Positions 39,186 to 47,642 of a stretch of 64,000 nt of DNA are shown here, piece by piece. The DNA comes from Streptomyces spinosisporus. Lineage in GTDB: Bacteria > Actinomycetota > Actinomycetes > Streptomycetales > Streptomycetaceae. The position numbers and the translations under genes were made by a program. The notes under the pieces were generated by a model, which was not told the origin of the DNA, searched no databases, and worked only from the letters and a program-made list of their open reading frames with translations. The stretch lies in contig NZ_JALDAX010000002.1 of the NCBI RefSeq assembly GCF_022698145.1, positions 558,001 through 622,000 on the forward strand, in the 5' to 3' direction. Numbering within the stretch: position 1 is the first letter of the stretch; each line of letters starts with the position of its first letter.

Positions 39186-39208
39186 AGTCTAGGGCGCTCC
39201 ACTGACAG
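39186..39208 (-). promoter_or_regulatory. RecA-NDp (PafBC-type) promoter of pcrA
   Basis: On the minus strand, CTGTCAGTG (39208-39200), exactly 8 bp, then TAGACT (39191-39186). This fits tTGTCRgtg-N8-TAnnnT with one allowed difference at the first, weakly conserved base. It ends 10 bases before the pcrA ATG. Confidence 0.8.
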
Positions 39209-39360
39209 CCCGCCGCCGCCCCGGGAACATCCACCGAATCGCCATCCGTGACGACTCCGCCACGCCAGGTGATCGACTGCGACCCCCTGACCAAAGGTCA
39301 CGAAAATGTATCGGGCATATCGAACATCAACCTTCACAGGGGCCACACGAGTTGGCTACC

Positions 39361-39562
39361 GTGCCGGGCAGGCCGTACGACCCCCACCGGCGAACCCCGC
39401 CGGGCCGCGCGGCCTCCGCCGAGTCCGGGGCGCCCGCGCGCATCCGGAGCCGGGGACCCACACCGACCTGGGGTGAATCGGTCCGCCTCCCCGAGGGGGA
39501 CACGGACCGTAGGGCAACCCTTCCGAACCACCCGCCCGAACCCGACAGCTAACCCGGTAGGC
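39361..39562 (+). promoter_or_regulatory. c-di-AMP riboswitch (ydaO-yuaA class)
   Basis: The leader of the NlpC/P60 gene contains the conserved islands of this class in order: CGAACCCCGCCGGG, GGGGACCCAC, GGGGTGAATCGG, TAGGGCAACCCTTCCGAACC, and GACAGCTAACCCGGTAGGCG at the 3' side. The class is known in Streptomyces upstream of resuscitation-promoting factors and cell-wall hydrolases, where c-di-AMP turns expression off. The 3' edge lies about 25 bases before the start codon. Exact ends are approximate. Confidence 0.88.
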
Positions 39563-39571
39563 GGAACACGG

Positions 39572-39589
39572 AAGGAGTCGCCTCCTTTG
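39572..39589 (+). promoter_or_regulatory. Hairpin pairing the ribosome site with the start region
   Basis: AAGGAG (39572-39577) and CTCCTT (39582-39587) are perfect complements around a four-base loop; the right arm ends on the first base of the TTG start codon at 39587-39589. This would hide the ribosome site and may be part of the riboswitch output. Confidence 0.5.
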
Positions 39590-40750
39590 GCGTCGCACCG
39601 CAAGTCGCGCCCCACGGGTACGCGGGTGGCAGGCATACGCACTCCCGCACTCGCCACGGCCGCCCTCACCTCGGTGGCCCTGCTGTCGCAGTCGGCCAAC
39701 GCCGCCCCCGCGGCCGACGGCAAGCCGAGTCTCGAGGAAGTCGAGAAGAAGGTCGACGACCTCTACCGCCAGGCGGAGTCGGCCACCGAGAAGTACAACG
39801 CGGCCAAGGAGAAGACCACCAAGCAGCGCAAGCAGGTGGACACCCTCCTCGACGACGTCGCGAAGCGCACCCAGAAGCTCAACGAGGAGCGGGAGCAGCT
39901 CGGCACCTTCGCCGCGGCCCAGTACCGCACCGGTGCCGCAGCGCCCGACACGGCGACCTTCCTGCTCGCGGACTCACCCCAGGACTACTTCGACCAGACG
40001 CAGCTGATGGGCCGGATGACCTCCCGTCAGAAGAGCGCGGTCGACGACTACTTCACCGAGCAGTCCGCGACGATGAAGAAGCGCCAGGAGGCCTCCAGGA
40101 ACCTCCGGACGCTCACCGAGACGCAGAGCGACCTGCAGACGGCCAAGTCCACCGTCCAGAAGAAGCTCTCCGACGCCCGTGAGCTGCTGTCGAAGCTGAC
40201 GGCCGAGGAGAAGGCGCGGCTCGCGGCGATCCAGAAGAAGAAGGAGCAGGAGGCCGCCCGCAAGGCCGCCGAGCTCGCGAAGCAGCAGGCGGCGGCCGAG
40301 CAGAAGGCCAAGGAGGAGGCCGCGGCCAAGGAGAGCGGCTCCTCGTCCGGCTCCGCCTCGGACCCGGGAAGCTCCAGCGACTCCTCCTACGCCGCCAAGG
40401 CCGAGAAGGTGCTCGCCTTCGCCCGCGCGCAGATCGGCAAGCCGTACGTCTGGGGCGCCACGGGACCCGGCTCCTACGACTGCTCCGGCCTCACCCAGGC
40501 CGCCTGGAAGGCCGCCGGGGTCACCCTCCCGCGCACCACCTACGACCAGGTGAACGCCGGCACGACGGTCTCCCTCACGAACGCCCGGCCCGGCGACCTG
40601 ATCTTCTTCTACGACGACATCAGTCACGTCGGCATCTACATCGGCAACGGCATGATGATCCACGCCCCGAAGCCCGGCGCGTACGTCCGCGAGGAGTCCG
40701 TCTACTACGCCGGTACGTCGATCATCCACAGCGTGGTGCGACCGGCCTGA
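39587..40750 (+). CDS. NlpC/P60 cell-wall hydrolase, riboswitch-controlled
   Basis: 387 residues from a TTG. The signal peptide is TPALATAALTSVALLSQSANA with cleavage before APAADG. A long coiled coil (about 45-240) is rich in Lys/Glu/Ala (KKKEQEAARKAAELAKQQAA). A Ser/Gly linker leads to the NlpC/P60 domain (about 270-387): the catalytic Cys is in YDCSGLTQAAW, His in DISHVGIYIGNG and the third residue in MIHAPKPGA. It cleaves D-Glu to diamino-acid links in peptidoglycan. The architecture resembles RipA-type endopeptidases. Confidence 0.95.
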   Translation: MASHRKSRPTGTRVAGIRTPALATAALTSVALLSQSANAAPAADGKPSLEEVEKKVDDLYRQAESATEKYNAAKEKTTKQRKQVDTLLDDVAKRTQKLNEEREQLGTFAAAQYRTGAAAPDTATFLLADSPQDYFDQTQLMGRMTSRQKSAVDDYFTEQSATMKKRQEASRNLRTLTETQSDLQTAKSTVQKKLSDARELLSKLTAEEKARLAAIQKKKEQEAARKAAELAKQQAAAEQKAKEEAAAKESGSSSGSASDPGSSSDSSYAAKAEKVLAFARAQIGKPYVWGATGPGSYDCSGLTQAAWKAAGVTLPRTTYDQVNAGTTVSLTNARPGDLIFFYDDISHVGIYIGNGMMIHAPKPGAYVREESVYYAGTSIIHSVVRPA

Positions 40751-40830
40751 CACGCGCGCGGGGGGCATTTGTGCACGCACGCGCGCGTGCCCCTGCCGCA
40801 CCGCTCCTCTCGCTCCTTAGCATCGGCCCC

Positions 40831-41805
40831 ATGTCCGCCCCGAGTTCCTTCCGCGCATGGTGGGCCCGGCAGCCGCCGGCGGCCGCGGCCGCCGTGATGG
40901 CGACGGGCATCGTGTCGGTCGGGTTGCATCTGGCCGGCTACGAGGTGCTGTCGCGGATCGCCCTGGTCCTGGCCTCGGTGGTCTGGGTGGGGCTGGCGGC
41001 GGACTTCGTCGTGCGTCTGGTGCGGGAGCGGGAGAGGTGGCGGGCGGACGCGGGGACCCCGGCGGCGATCGCCGCCGTCGCCGCGACCGCCGTGCTCGGG
41101 ACCCGTTTCTCCCTGCTCGGGTGGCAGACCCCGGCCGGCGCCCTGCTGGCCCTCGCGGCCGTGCTGTGGCCGGGGCTGCTGGTCACGGTCGTACGGCACT
41201 GGCGGCGTCGTATGCCGGGCTCGGTCTTCCTGTGCTGCGTGGCCACGCAGGGTCTCGCGGTGCTCGGCGCGACGCTCGCCGCGGCCGGGACGACACGGTG
41301 GCTCGCTCACGCCGCGCTCGTGCTGTTCTGGCTGGGCCTGGTCCTCTACGGCTTCGCCCTGTACCGCTTCGAGCCGCGTCAGGTGCTGGAGGGCGGCGGA
41401 GACCAGTGGGTGGCGGGCGGCGCGCTCGCCATCTCCGCGCTCGCCGGATCGAAGCTCGTCGCCGCCGACAGCGCGCGCATGTATCTGTGGAAAGACGACG
41501 ACCTCGGCGTCCTGCGCGCCGTCACGGCGGCGCTGCTCGTGCTCGACCTGGTCTGGTACGCCGTCCTGCTCGTCGCCGAGGTGGCCCGTCCGCGGCTGCG
41601 CTACGACGCGCGCCGGTGGGCGACCGTGTTTCCGCTGGGGATGACGGCGACGGCCGTGCTGTCCGTCGCCGCGGCTCTCGGCGTCCCGTGGCTCGAAGGG
41701 CCCGGTCAGGTGTTGCTGTGGATCGCGGTCGCCGCGTGGGTGGCCGTCACCGCGGGTGCGGCCCTGGACCTGCGCGCCGGGCTCAGGTCCACAGCACCGC
41801 GATGA
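40831..41805 (+). CDS. TDT/TehA-type membrane transporter
   Basis: 324 residues with about nine or ten hydrophobic segments. The opening WWARQPPAAAAAVMATGIVSVGL matches the conserved MGTGI start of the tellurite-resistance/dicarboxylate transporter (TDT) family. The substrate cannot be deduced: family members carry malate, sulfite or act as anion channels. The start is placed at the ATG at 40831; no clear ribosome site precedes it. It overlaps the convergent small membrane protein gene by 23 bp. Confidence 0.75.
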   Translation: MSAPSSFRAWWARQPPAAAAAVMATGIVSVGLHLAGYEVLSRIALVLASVVWVGLAADFVVRLVRERERWRADAGTPAAIAAVAATAVLGTRFSLLGWQTPAGALLALAAVLWPGLLVTVVRHWRRRMPGSVFLCCVATQGLAVLGATLAAAGTTRWLAHAALVLFWLGLVLYGFALYRFEPRQVLEGGGDQWVAGGALAISALAGSKLVAADSARMYLWKDDDLGVLRAVTAALLVLDLVWYAVLLVAEVARPRLRYDARRWATVFPLGMTATAVLSVAAALGVPWLEGPGQVLLWIAVAAWVAVTAGAALDLRAGLRSTAPR

Positions 41806-42136
41806 AGATGTTCGCCGTGGTGAGCAGGCCCACCAGGCCGAACAGGCTCTTGTCCACCTTCTCCTCGTCGCGCTTCACATAGACGAGACCGAGGATCACG
41901 ATCAGCAGGGCCAGCTTGATGCCGATCTTGATGTTGTCGACGTGCTGGTCGTCGGCCTGGTTGAGGCCGACCAGGACCGCGCCGGTGACCAGCATCGTCA
42001 GGGCCCCGTGCAGCATGCCGGGGACGAAGCGGGCCGTGCCCTGCCCCATCGCCTTCATCTGGGTGAGGAAGCCGCCGAGCAGCGCGGCGATGCCGATGAT
42101 GTGCAGGGCGACGAAGAGATGGATGAGTACGTCCAT
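41783..42136 (-). CDS. Small four-helix membrane protein
   Basis: 117 residues, four hydrophobic segments: IHLFVALHIIGIAALLGGFL, LHGALTMLVTGAVLVGL, IKIGIKLALLIVILGLVYV and FGLVGLLTTANIFIAVLW. A conserved-looking His lies in helix 1. It resembles integral membrane proteins next to transport genes, but I cannot name a family. The start is chosen at the ATG where the hydrophobic part begins. Its 3' end overlaps the TDT gene's 3' end. Confidence 0.75.
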   Translation of the reverse strand: MDVLIHLFVALHIIGIAALLGGFLTQMKAMGQGTARFVPGMLHGALTMLVTGAVLVGLNQADDQHVDNIKIGIKLALLIVILGLVYVKRDEEKVDKSLFGLVGLLTTANIFIAVLWT

Positions 42137-42556
42137 GGGCCCGGAGCTTAGACAGGGGTGCGCACGGCGTCCGACACCGCCCTGCCCTCTGTCGTCGATG
42201 GACGGTGCATATATGCGCTCCATAGCAGCCCGTCCGGCGGTGGTGGCGCGGAACCGGCACATCGGTCAGCGCTCTGCGCGAAGGTGACGGCGCGGGCCGT
42301 GGATCACGGTCGGATACGGTCACGCGGCGATCCGCCCGCGGCACTTCCGTACAACGTGTGACCGTGCGGCCACGGAGAGGTTTAGCGTCCTGCACCAGGT
42401 GACCGGCTCCCCACCGCCGCCCGGGCCAGGGGCGGCAGTCGGACACCACCGCCGAGAAGGTCCGGCGGCGGCCCGCTCCCCCTGTGCGGGCCGCCGCCGG
42501 ACGGGTCAGGCACACGGGCGGGACGAAGCGGCCGTACGAAAGGATGTGCAGTCCAC
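42137..42556. other. 420-bp leader region of the second NlpC/P60 gene
   Basis: No gene. Contains the promoter area of the small membrane protein and, for the rightward gene, a very strong hairpin at 42460-42502 (17-bp perfect arms, left arm GTCCGGCGGCGGCCCGC, nine-base loop). The conserved islands of the c-di-AMP riboswitch seen before the first NlpC/P60 gene are absent here. Confidence 0.7.
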
Positions 42557-43633
42557 GTGGCAGCGCACCGCAAGCCCAGCCGGCGTTCGCTCGGCGGGAA
42601 CACGGCCCGCACCGCCTTCACCCTCGCCCTGGCGGGCGCGGCCACCGCCACCGGCTTCGAGGGGACCGGCAACGCCGAGCCCGAACTCACGGCGGAGCAG
42701 GTCAAGGCGAAGGTCGACAAGCTGTACCGGCAGGCGGAGGTCGCCACCGAGAAGTACAACGGGGCGATGGAGAAGGCCGACTCCGCCGAGCACCGGCTGT
42801 CGACGCTGCGGGACGAGGCGGCGCGCAAGACCGACAAGCTCAACTCGGCGCGGGACACGCTGGGTTCGATGGCCGCCGCGCAGTACCGCGACGGAGGAAT
42901 GGACCCGGCGCTGCAGCTCGCGCTGTCGGACGACCCCGACCGCTACCTGGAGGGCGCCGAGTTCGCCGAACGGGCGGGCACCCGGCAGGCGGCGGCCGTC
43001 GCGGACGTACGCAAACAGCTGCGGGAGATCGAGCGGCTGCGCGGCGCCGCCCGCGTCGAGCTGACCACGCTCACGTCCCGTCAGGCGGAGCTGAAACGGG
43101 CCAAGAGCACCATCAACGGGAAGCTGGACGCGGCGCGGGAGCTGCTGTCCCGGCTGCCGGCCGCGGAGCGTGCACGCATCGGCCTCGGCGGGGACCCTGC
43201 AGGCGCGGGCCGCGCCTCACGCTCCGGCCAGGGCGCGCGGGTCGGCCTGGAGGCGCCTGGATCCGCGACCGCCGGGGCACCGGACTCGCGTGCCGCTGCC
43301 GCCGTCTCCTACGCCTACTCCAAGCTCGGCAGCCCCTATGTGTGGGGCGCGACCGGGCCGCACGCCTTCGACTGCTCGGGCCTGATCCAGGCCGCGTACC
43401 GCTCCGCCGGGGTCTCGCTGCCGCGCACGACCTACGCCCAGATCGACGCCGGCCGCCGCGTCTCCCGCTCCGAACTGGCCCCGGGCGACCTGGTGTTCTT
43501 CTACTCCGGCATCAGCCACGTCGGCCTCTACATCGGCAACGGCCAAATGATCCACGCCCCGAACCCGTCGGCGCCGGTGCGCATCGCGCCGATCGACGAG
43601 ATGCCGTTCGCGGGGGCGACGCGGGTGACGTGA
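42557..43633 (+). CDS. NlpC/P60 cell-wall hydrolase, second copy
   Basis: 358 residues from a GTG; the N-terminus MAAHRKPSRRSLGGNTART parallels MASHRKSRPTGTRV of the first copy. A signal region and coiled coil (KVDKLYRQAEVATEKYNGAM closely repeats the first protein) precede the NlpC/P60 domain: FDCSGLIQAAY (Cys), GISHVGLYIGNG (His), MIHAPNP. It is a paralogue of the gene 1.8 kb upstream but without its riboswitch, so the two are probably regulated differently. Three 14-bp repeats follow the stop (43622-43663). Confidence 0.95.
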   Translation: MAAHRKPSRRSLGGNTARTAFTLALAGAATATGFEGTGNAEPELTAEQVKAKVDKLYRQAEVATEKYNGAMEKADSAEHRLSTLRDEAARKTDKLNSARDTLGSMAAAQYRDGGMDPALQLALSDDPDRYLEGAEFAERAGTRQAAAVADVRKQLREIERLRGAARVELTTLTSRQAELKRAKSTINGKLDAARELLSRLPAAERARIGLGGDPAGAGRASRSGQGARVGLEAPGSATAGAPDSRAAAAVSYAYSKLGSPYVWGATGPHAFDCSGLIQAAYRSAGVSLPRTTYAQIDAGRRVSRSELAPGDLVFFYSGISHVGLYIGNGQMIHAPNPSAPVRIAPIDEMPFAGATRVT

Positions 43634-43668
43634 CCCGGGTGGCGTGACCCGGGCGGCGTGACCGGCCC

Positions 43669-44388
43669 TCAGACCAGTCGGCGCGCCGTCGCCCACCGCG
43701 TCAGCTCGTGCCGGTTCGACAGCTGCAACTTCCGCAGGACCGCCGAGACATGGGACTCCACCGTCTTCACGGAGATGAAGAGCTGCTTGGCGATCTCCTT
43801 GTACGCGTATCCGCGGGCGATGAGGCGCAGCACCTCGCGCTCGCGCTGGGTGAGGCGGTCCAGGTCCTCGTCGACCGGCGGGGCGTCGGTGGAGGCGAAG
43901 GCGTCCAGGACGAAGCCGGCCAGCCGCGGGGAGAAGACGGCGTCGCCCTCCTGGACGCGGAAGATGGAGGCGACCAGGTCCGTGCCGGTGATGGTCTTGG
44001 TGACATAGCCGCGGGCACCGCCCCGGATCACACCGATCACGTCCTCCGCCGCGTCCGACACGGACAGCGCGAGGAAGCGCACGGGCTCCTCGGCGTCGGC
44101 CATCAACGCCGCGCACCGGCGCAGGACTTCGACCCCGCCGCCGCCCGGGAGATGGACGTCGAGGAGGACCACCTCGGGGCGGGTCGCGGTGATGACCGTG
44201 ACCGCCTGGTCGACGTCGGCGGCCTCGCCGACGACCTCCACTCCGGTCTCGTCGGTCCGGCCGATCTCGGCCTGCACGCCCGTGCGGAACATGCGGTGGT
44301 CGTCGACGAGGACCACGCGCACGCGGCGCTCGCCCGTGCTCCTGCCGGTCGGCTCGGCCGGTTCGTTCGCCTCGGTCGGGTCGCTCAT
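43669..44388 (-). CDS. NarL/LuxR-type response regulator
   Basis: 239 residues. The receiver domain has VVLVDDHRMFRTGVQ with the acidic pair, the phospho-acceptor Asp in VVLLDVHLPGGGG, and Lys in YVTKTITG. The C-terminal LuxR HTH is LTQREREVLRLIARGYAYKE and SVKTVESHVSAVLRKL. The ATG overlaps the kinase stop (TGATG), so the pair is translationally coupled. It probably regulates the divergent PspC/LiaF-like gene, whose promoter carries repeated TCAGGG motifs. Confidence 0.95.
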   Translation of the reverse strand: MSDPTEANEPAEPTGRSTGERRVRVVLVDDHRMFRTGVQAEIGRTDETGVEVVGEAADVDQAVTVITATRPEVVLLDVHLPGGGGVEVLRRCAALMADAEEPVRFLALSVSDAAEDVIGVIRGGARGYVTKTITGTDLVASIFRVQEGDAVFSPRLAGFVLDAFASTDAPPVDEDLDRLTQREREVLRLIARGYAYKEIAKQLFISVKTVESHVSAVLRKLQLSNRHELTRWATARRLV

Positions 44389-45677
44389 CACGTCTTCTCC
44401 GCCCTCTCCATCTCCAGCTCGACCTCCGTGCCGCCGTCGGGCACCGCGCGCAGCCGCGCCGTGCCGCCGTTGCGCTCCATGCGGCCGATGATCGATTCTC
44501 TGACGCCCATGCGGTCGGCGGGTATCGAGTCGAGGTCGAAGCCGGGGCCGCGGTCCCTGACCGACACGAAGACCGTCTTCCCCTCTGCTTCGGCGTAGAC
44601 CTGCACCGCGCCGCCCTCGCCACCGTACTTGGCGGCGTTCACCATCGCCTCGCGTGCGGCCTGCATCTGCGCGCCGATTCTCTCGTCGAGCGGGCAGTCG
44701 CCGACGATGACGACCTCGATCGGGACGCCGTGCTTGTCCTCCACCTCCGCGGCGTTGCGCCGCACGGCGTCGGCGAGCGTGGTGGGTTCGTCGGCCTCGT
44801 CCTTGCCGGTGCCCTCGGGCTTGTAGAGCCAGGTGCGCAGATCGCGCTCCTGGGCGCGGGCGAGGCGGCGGACCTCGTTCGCGTTCTCCGCGTTGCGCTG
44901 GATCAGGGTCAGGGTGTGCAGGACGGAGTCGTGGACATGGGCGGCGACCTCGGCTCGCTCCTGCGCGCGGATGCGCATCAGGCGCTCCTCGGAGAGGTCC
45001 TGGGTCATACGGACGAGGTACGGACCCGCGAGGAGCGTTATCCCGACCAGGACCGCGAGGGCGGCTTGCAGGACGGAGCCGAGATGGGCGGCGGAGCCCT
45101 GCAGCACGAAGATGCCGGAGACGCCGGCGGTGACGAGGAGGACGCCTCCGGCCGCGCGCAGGAAACTCAGCGTGCGTCGCCGGCTGCCGACCTCGACCCA
45201 GCGGGCCCGGCGGGCGTTGTCCGCCTGGCGCCAGACCAGGGCGACGCCGGCGCCGACGAGGACGGTGGGCCACAGATAGACCTTGGCGCCGCCGCTGAGA
45301 TTCACATTGCCGACGAAGACCATGGCCACGGCGACCATGAGCAGCAGGGCCACGATCTGGCCCCGGTCGGGCTTGCGGGCGACCAGTCTGCGTCGGCCGT
45401 CGGGCGAGGTCTCGGTGGTGACCAGCGACGGGGGCTTCTGGCCACCGACGCCGCCCACGCCGAGCGGCACGAAGAACCAGAAGGCGGCATACAGCAGCGC
45501 GCCGAGTCCGTCCGCCATGAACAGGCCGACGAACACCAGCCGCACCCAGATCACGGGCAGCCCGAGATGCCCGGCGAGCCCCCGCGCGACGCCCCCGAGC
45601 CAGCGTCCGTCGCTGCTGCGGTAGAGCTTGCGCGGCGGCCGCGGTTCGACAACTGGCGCTGCAGCGGCTTCCGGCAT
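44388..45677 (-). CDS. PspC-domain sensor histidine kinase
   Basis: 429 residues. The N-terminal PspC domain (KLYRSSDGRWLGGVARGLAG through LGALLYAAFWFFVPLG) is followed by further membrane helices. Then comes a HisKA_3-type dimerisation helix with phospho-His in AEVAAHVHDSVLHTLTLIQ. The ATPase domain has AREAMVNAAKYGG (N box) and VRDRGPGFD (G box). The start at 45677 is preferred because earlier codons overlap the divergent control region. PspC kinases are linked to envelope stress sensing. Partner of the response regulator. Confidence 0.92.
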   Translation of the reverse strand: MPEAAAAPVVEPRPPRKLYRSSDGRWLGGVARGLAGHLGLPVIWVRLVFVGLFMADGLGALLYAAFWFFVPLGVGGVGGQKPPSLVTTETSPDGRRRLVARKPDRGQIVALLLMVAVAMVFVGNVNLSGGAKVYLWPTVLVGAGVALVWRQADNARRARWVEVGSRRRTLSFLRAAGGVLLVTAGVSGIFVLQGSAAHLGSVLQAALAVLVGITLLAGPYLVRMTQDLSEERLMRIRAQERAEVAAHVHDSVLHTLTLIQRNAENANEVRRLARAQERDLRTWLYKPEGTGKDEADEPTTLADAVRRNAAEVEDKHGVPIEVVIVGDCPLDERIGAQMQAAREAMVNAAKYGGEGGAVQVYAEAEGKTVFVSVRDRGPGFDLDSIPADRMGVRESIIGRMERNGGTARLRAVPDGGTEVELEMERAEKT

Positions 45678-45712
45678 GCCACCGATACTCACACGGCCCA
45701 CGGACACGAGCA

Positions 45713-45800
45713 TCAGGGTCGACCCCGGATACTCCCCTGATCTTCGGACCCCCGCCCTCTCGAACATCTCCCCGGCGCCGGCTCAGGGGCGATATCAGGG
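45713..45800. promoter_or_regulatory. Cluster of four TCAGGG elements in the divergent PspC promoter
   Basis: TCAGGG at 45713-45718, its complement CCCTGA at 45735-45740, and TCAGGG at 45783-45788 and 45795-45800. The last two form TCAGGGGCGATATCAGGG, a direct repeat with 12-bp period; the first two form an inverted pair. Candidate binding sites for the neighbouring response regulator. Confidence 0.5.
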
Positions 45801-45856
45801 TCCGGCCAGGGTCGTACCGACTCCCGCCGGAGCGCTCGGGCCGTCACCATGGACGC

Positions 45857-47308
45857 ATGACAGATCACGAGCGCGCCGCGACGGGTCCGGGACCCGGCTC
45901 CGGCCCGCACCCCGCCGGGGGTGCCGGGCCGCAGGACGCCGCGCCCGTCGCGGACGCACCGCCCGCCGGGCCGGGTGCGGGTGCGGGCGCGGGAGGAGAG
46001 GGGAGCCCGGGCCCCGGGCCCGCCGGCGTCGCCAAGACCCCCGGCCGCTTCCGTCGCGACCGGCGGTACAAGACGCTCGCCGGTGTGTGCGCCGGGCTCG
46101 GGCGCGAGTGCGACATGGACCCGGTGATCTTCCGGATCACGCTCGTGGTGCTCTCCGCGACCGGCGGCATCGGCCTGATCTTCTACGGCTTCGCCTGGCT
46201 CCTCGTGCCGTACGACGACGAGGAGGAGAACGAGGTACGCAAGCTCCTCACCGGCCGCGTCGACGGCCAGGCGCTGACCGCCGTGCTGTTCGCGCTGGTC
46301 GGCTGCGGAGTGTTCCTCACCATGCTGAAGAACGGCGGAGTGCTGGCCTTCGCCGTCGTCGTCTCCCTGCTTCTCGCGGGCGCGGGGTACTGGTCGCGGC
46401 AGCGCGGCGCCCCCGACCCCGACCCGCTGGCCGCCCAGGCCGCCGCCGACGCCCCGCCGGAGGCGCAGGCACCCCCGGCCCCCACCGCCTTCTCCTCGTG
46501 GTGGCGCGAGCCCATCGTCAAGGACGGGACGCACGACGGCGGTACGGGCTATCTGTGGGGCCCCCGGGACTCCCGCGACCGGGACATCGCCGCCGCGATC
46601 AACATCAGCCTCGGCCGCTCCTGGACCGACCGCGCGGACATACGGTCCCCGCGCCCCCCGGCGCCCAGGCCGCGCGGCCCCCGCTGGATCGGTGGCTGGG
46701 TCTTCCTGCTCGCCCTGCTCGCGGGCGGCCTCGCCACCGGCCAGACCTGGGAGGACCATGCGCTGGGCACCAGCCTGCAGGCCGGGTTCGCCGCGGCGCT
46801 CATCGTCTTCGGCCTGGGCATCGCGCTCAGCGCGTTCCTGGGGCGCACGGGCGCGGGCTCGGTCTTCCTGGCCGTCGTCACTGCGGCCCTGCTCGCCGCG
46901 TCGGCCGCGCTGCCCAAGAACATCAACACCCACTGGATACGCACGACCTGGCAGCCGGCCGCGGTCGCGGACATACGGCCGACGTACGAACTCGGCAGCG
47001 GCGTCGGCACCCTGGACCTGAGTCGGCTGCGCGTGGCGAAGGGACAGACGGTGAGCACGGACGCCGAGGTCGGCGCGGGCCGGCTGAAGGTGATCGTGCC
47101 GAAGGACGTGACCGTGCGGCTGAGCATCGACGTGGGGGTGGGCGACATCCAGCTGCCGGGCGACGAGCAGAAGGACGTGGACGTGGCGCCGGACAAGCAC
47201 AAGGAGGTGACCCTGCCGCCGGTCACAGGCGGCAAGAACACCGGCACGCTCGATCTCGATCTCGAGGTCGGCGTCGGACAGGCGGAGGTGAGCCGTGCTG
47301 CGTCATGA
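45857..47308 (+). CDS. PspC-domain protein with LiaF-like C-terminus
   Basis: 483 residues. A Pro/Gly/Ala-rich N-terminus is followed by PspC (YKTLAGVCAGLGRECDMDPV, FYGFAWLLVPY). Several membrane segments come next. The C-terminal beta-rich domain has regularly spaced VGAGRLKVIVPKDVTVRLS, GVGDIQLPG and LEVGVGQAEV, like the domain of LiaF/YvqF antibiotic-response proteins. LiaF restrains the LiaS-type kinase in Firmicutes; an equivalent role with the divergent PspC kinase is inferred. No ribosome site is obvious before the ATG; a three-codon ORF (ATGGACGCATGA) overlaps it. Confidence 0.85.
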   Translation: MTDHERAATGPGPGSGPHPAGGAGPQDAAPVADAPPAGPGAGAGAGGEGSPGPGPAGVAKTPGRFRRDRRYKTLAGVCAGLGRECDMDPVIFRITLVVLSATGGIGLIFYGFAWLLVPYDDEEENEVRKLLTGRVDGQALTAVLFALVGCGVFLTMLKNGGVLAFAVVVSLLLAGAGYWSRQRGAPDPDPLAAQAAADAPPEAQAPPAPTAFSSWWREPIVKDGTHDGGTGYLWGPRDSRDRDIAAAINISLGRSWTDRADIRSPRPPAPRPRGPRWIGGWVFLLALLAGGLATGQTWEDHALGTSLQAGFAAALIVFGLGIALSAFLGRTGAGSVFLAVVTAALLAASAALPKNINTHWIRTTWQPAAVADIRPTYELGSGVGTLDLSRLRVAKGQTVSTDAEVGAGRLKVIVPKDVTVRLSIDVGVGDIQLPGDEQKDVDVAPDKHKEVTLPPVTGGKNTGTLDLDLEVGVGQAEVSRAAS

Positions 47309-47540
47309 GTTCAAGCCCGGGAAGCTGGTGGCCGGTCTCTTCCTCGCGCTGGCGGGTGTCGTCTTCGCCGGGGATGCGGGCGGACTGTGGGAGACACCGT
47401 GGTTCGCGGTGATTCCCCTGGTGACGGGCGGGCTGTGTCTGGCCGGGGCCGTGGGGGTCGTCGGCCGGTCCGTGCGCCGCAGACGGGCCGTCGGCGAGCG
47501 CACGGACAGGGCGCAGCCCCCGCTGGACGCATCGCGATGA
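47295..47540 (+). CDS. Small two-helix membrane protein
   Basis: 81 residues from a GTG that overlaps the PspC/LiaF gene by 14 bp. Two hydrophobic segments (LVAGLFLALAGVVFAG; FAVIPLVTGGLCLAGAVGVV) end in an Arg-rich tail. It is translationally coupled to, and probably works with, the LiaF-like protein. A 21-bp duplication containing the stop codon follows. Confidence 0.75.
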   Translation: MLRHEFKPGKLVAGLFLALAGVVFAGDAGGLWETPWFAVIPLVTGGLCLAGAVGVVGRSVRRRRAVGERTDRAQPPLDASR

Positions 47541-47609
47541 GACCGGCGGCGGACGCGATGAGACCGGCGGAGAAAGGGCTGCGGCTCCGGGTCACCCGGC
47601 AGCTACGCC

Positions 47610-47642
47610 ACCGGTAGCCCCCGCCGACCAGGAGCTACCGGT
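47610..47642. terminator. Terminator between small membrane protein and DoxX genes
   Basis: Arms ACCGGTAGC (47610-47618) and GCTACCGGT (47634-47642) between convergent genes; the right arm includes the DoxX stop codon. Confidence 0.65.

Noticed and set aside
36819..39251. An 810-residue plus-strand frame opposite pcrA
   Set aside because: Shadow of the pcrA coding sequence; no ribosome site and no recognisable motif.
42137..42556. Second c-di-AMP riboswitch before the other NlpC/P60 gene
   Set aside because: None of the conserved islands (GGGGTGAATCGG, GCTAACCCGGTAGGCG) is present.
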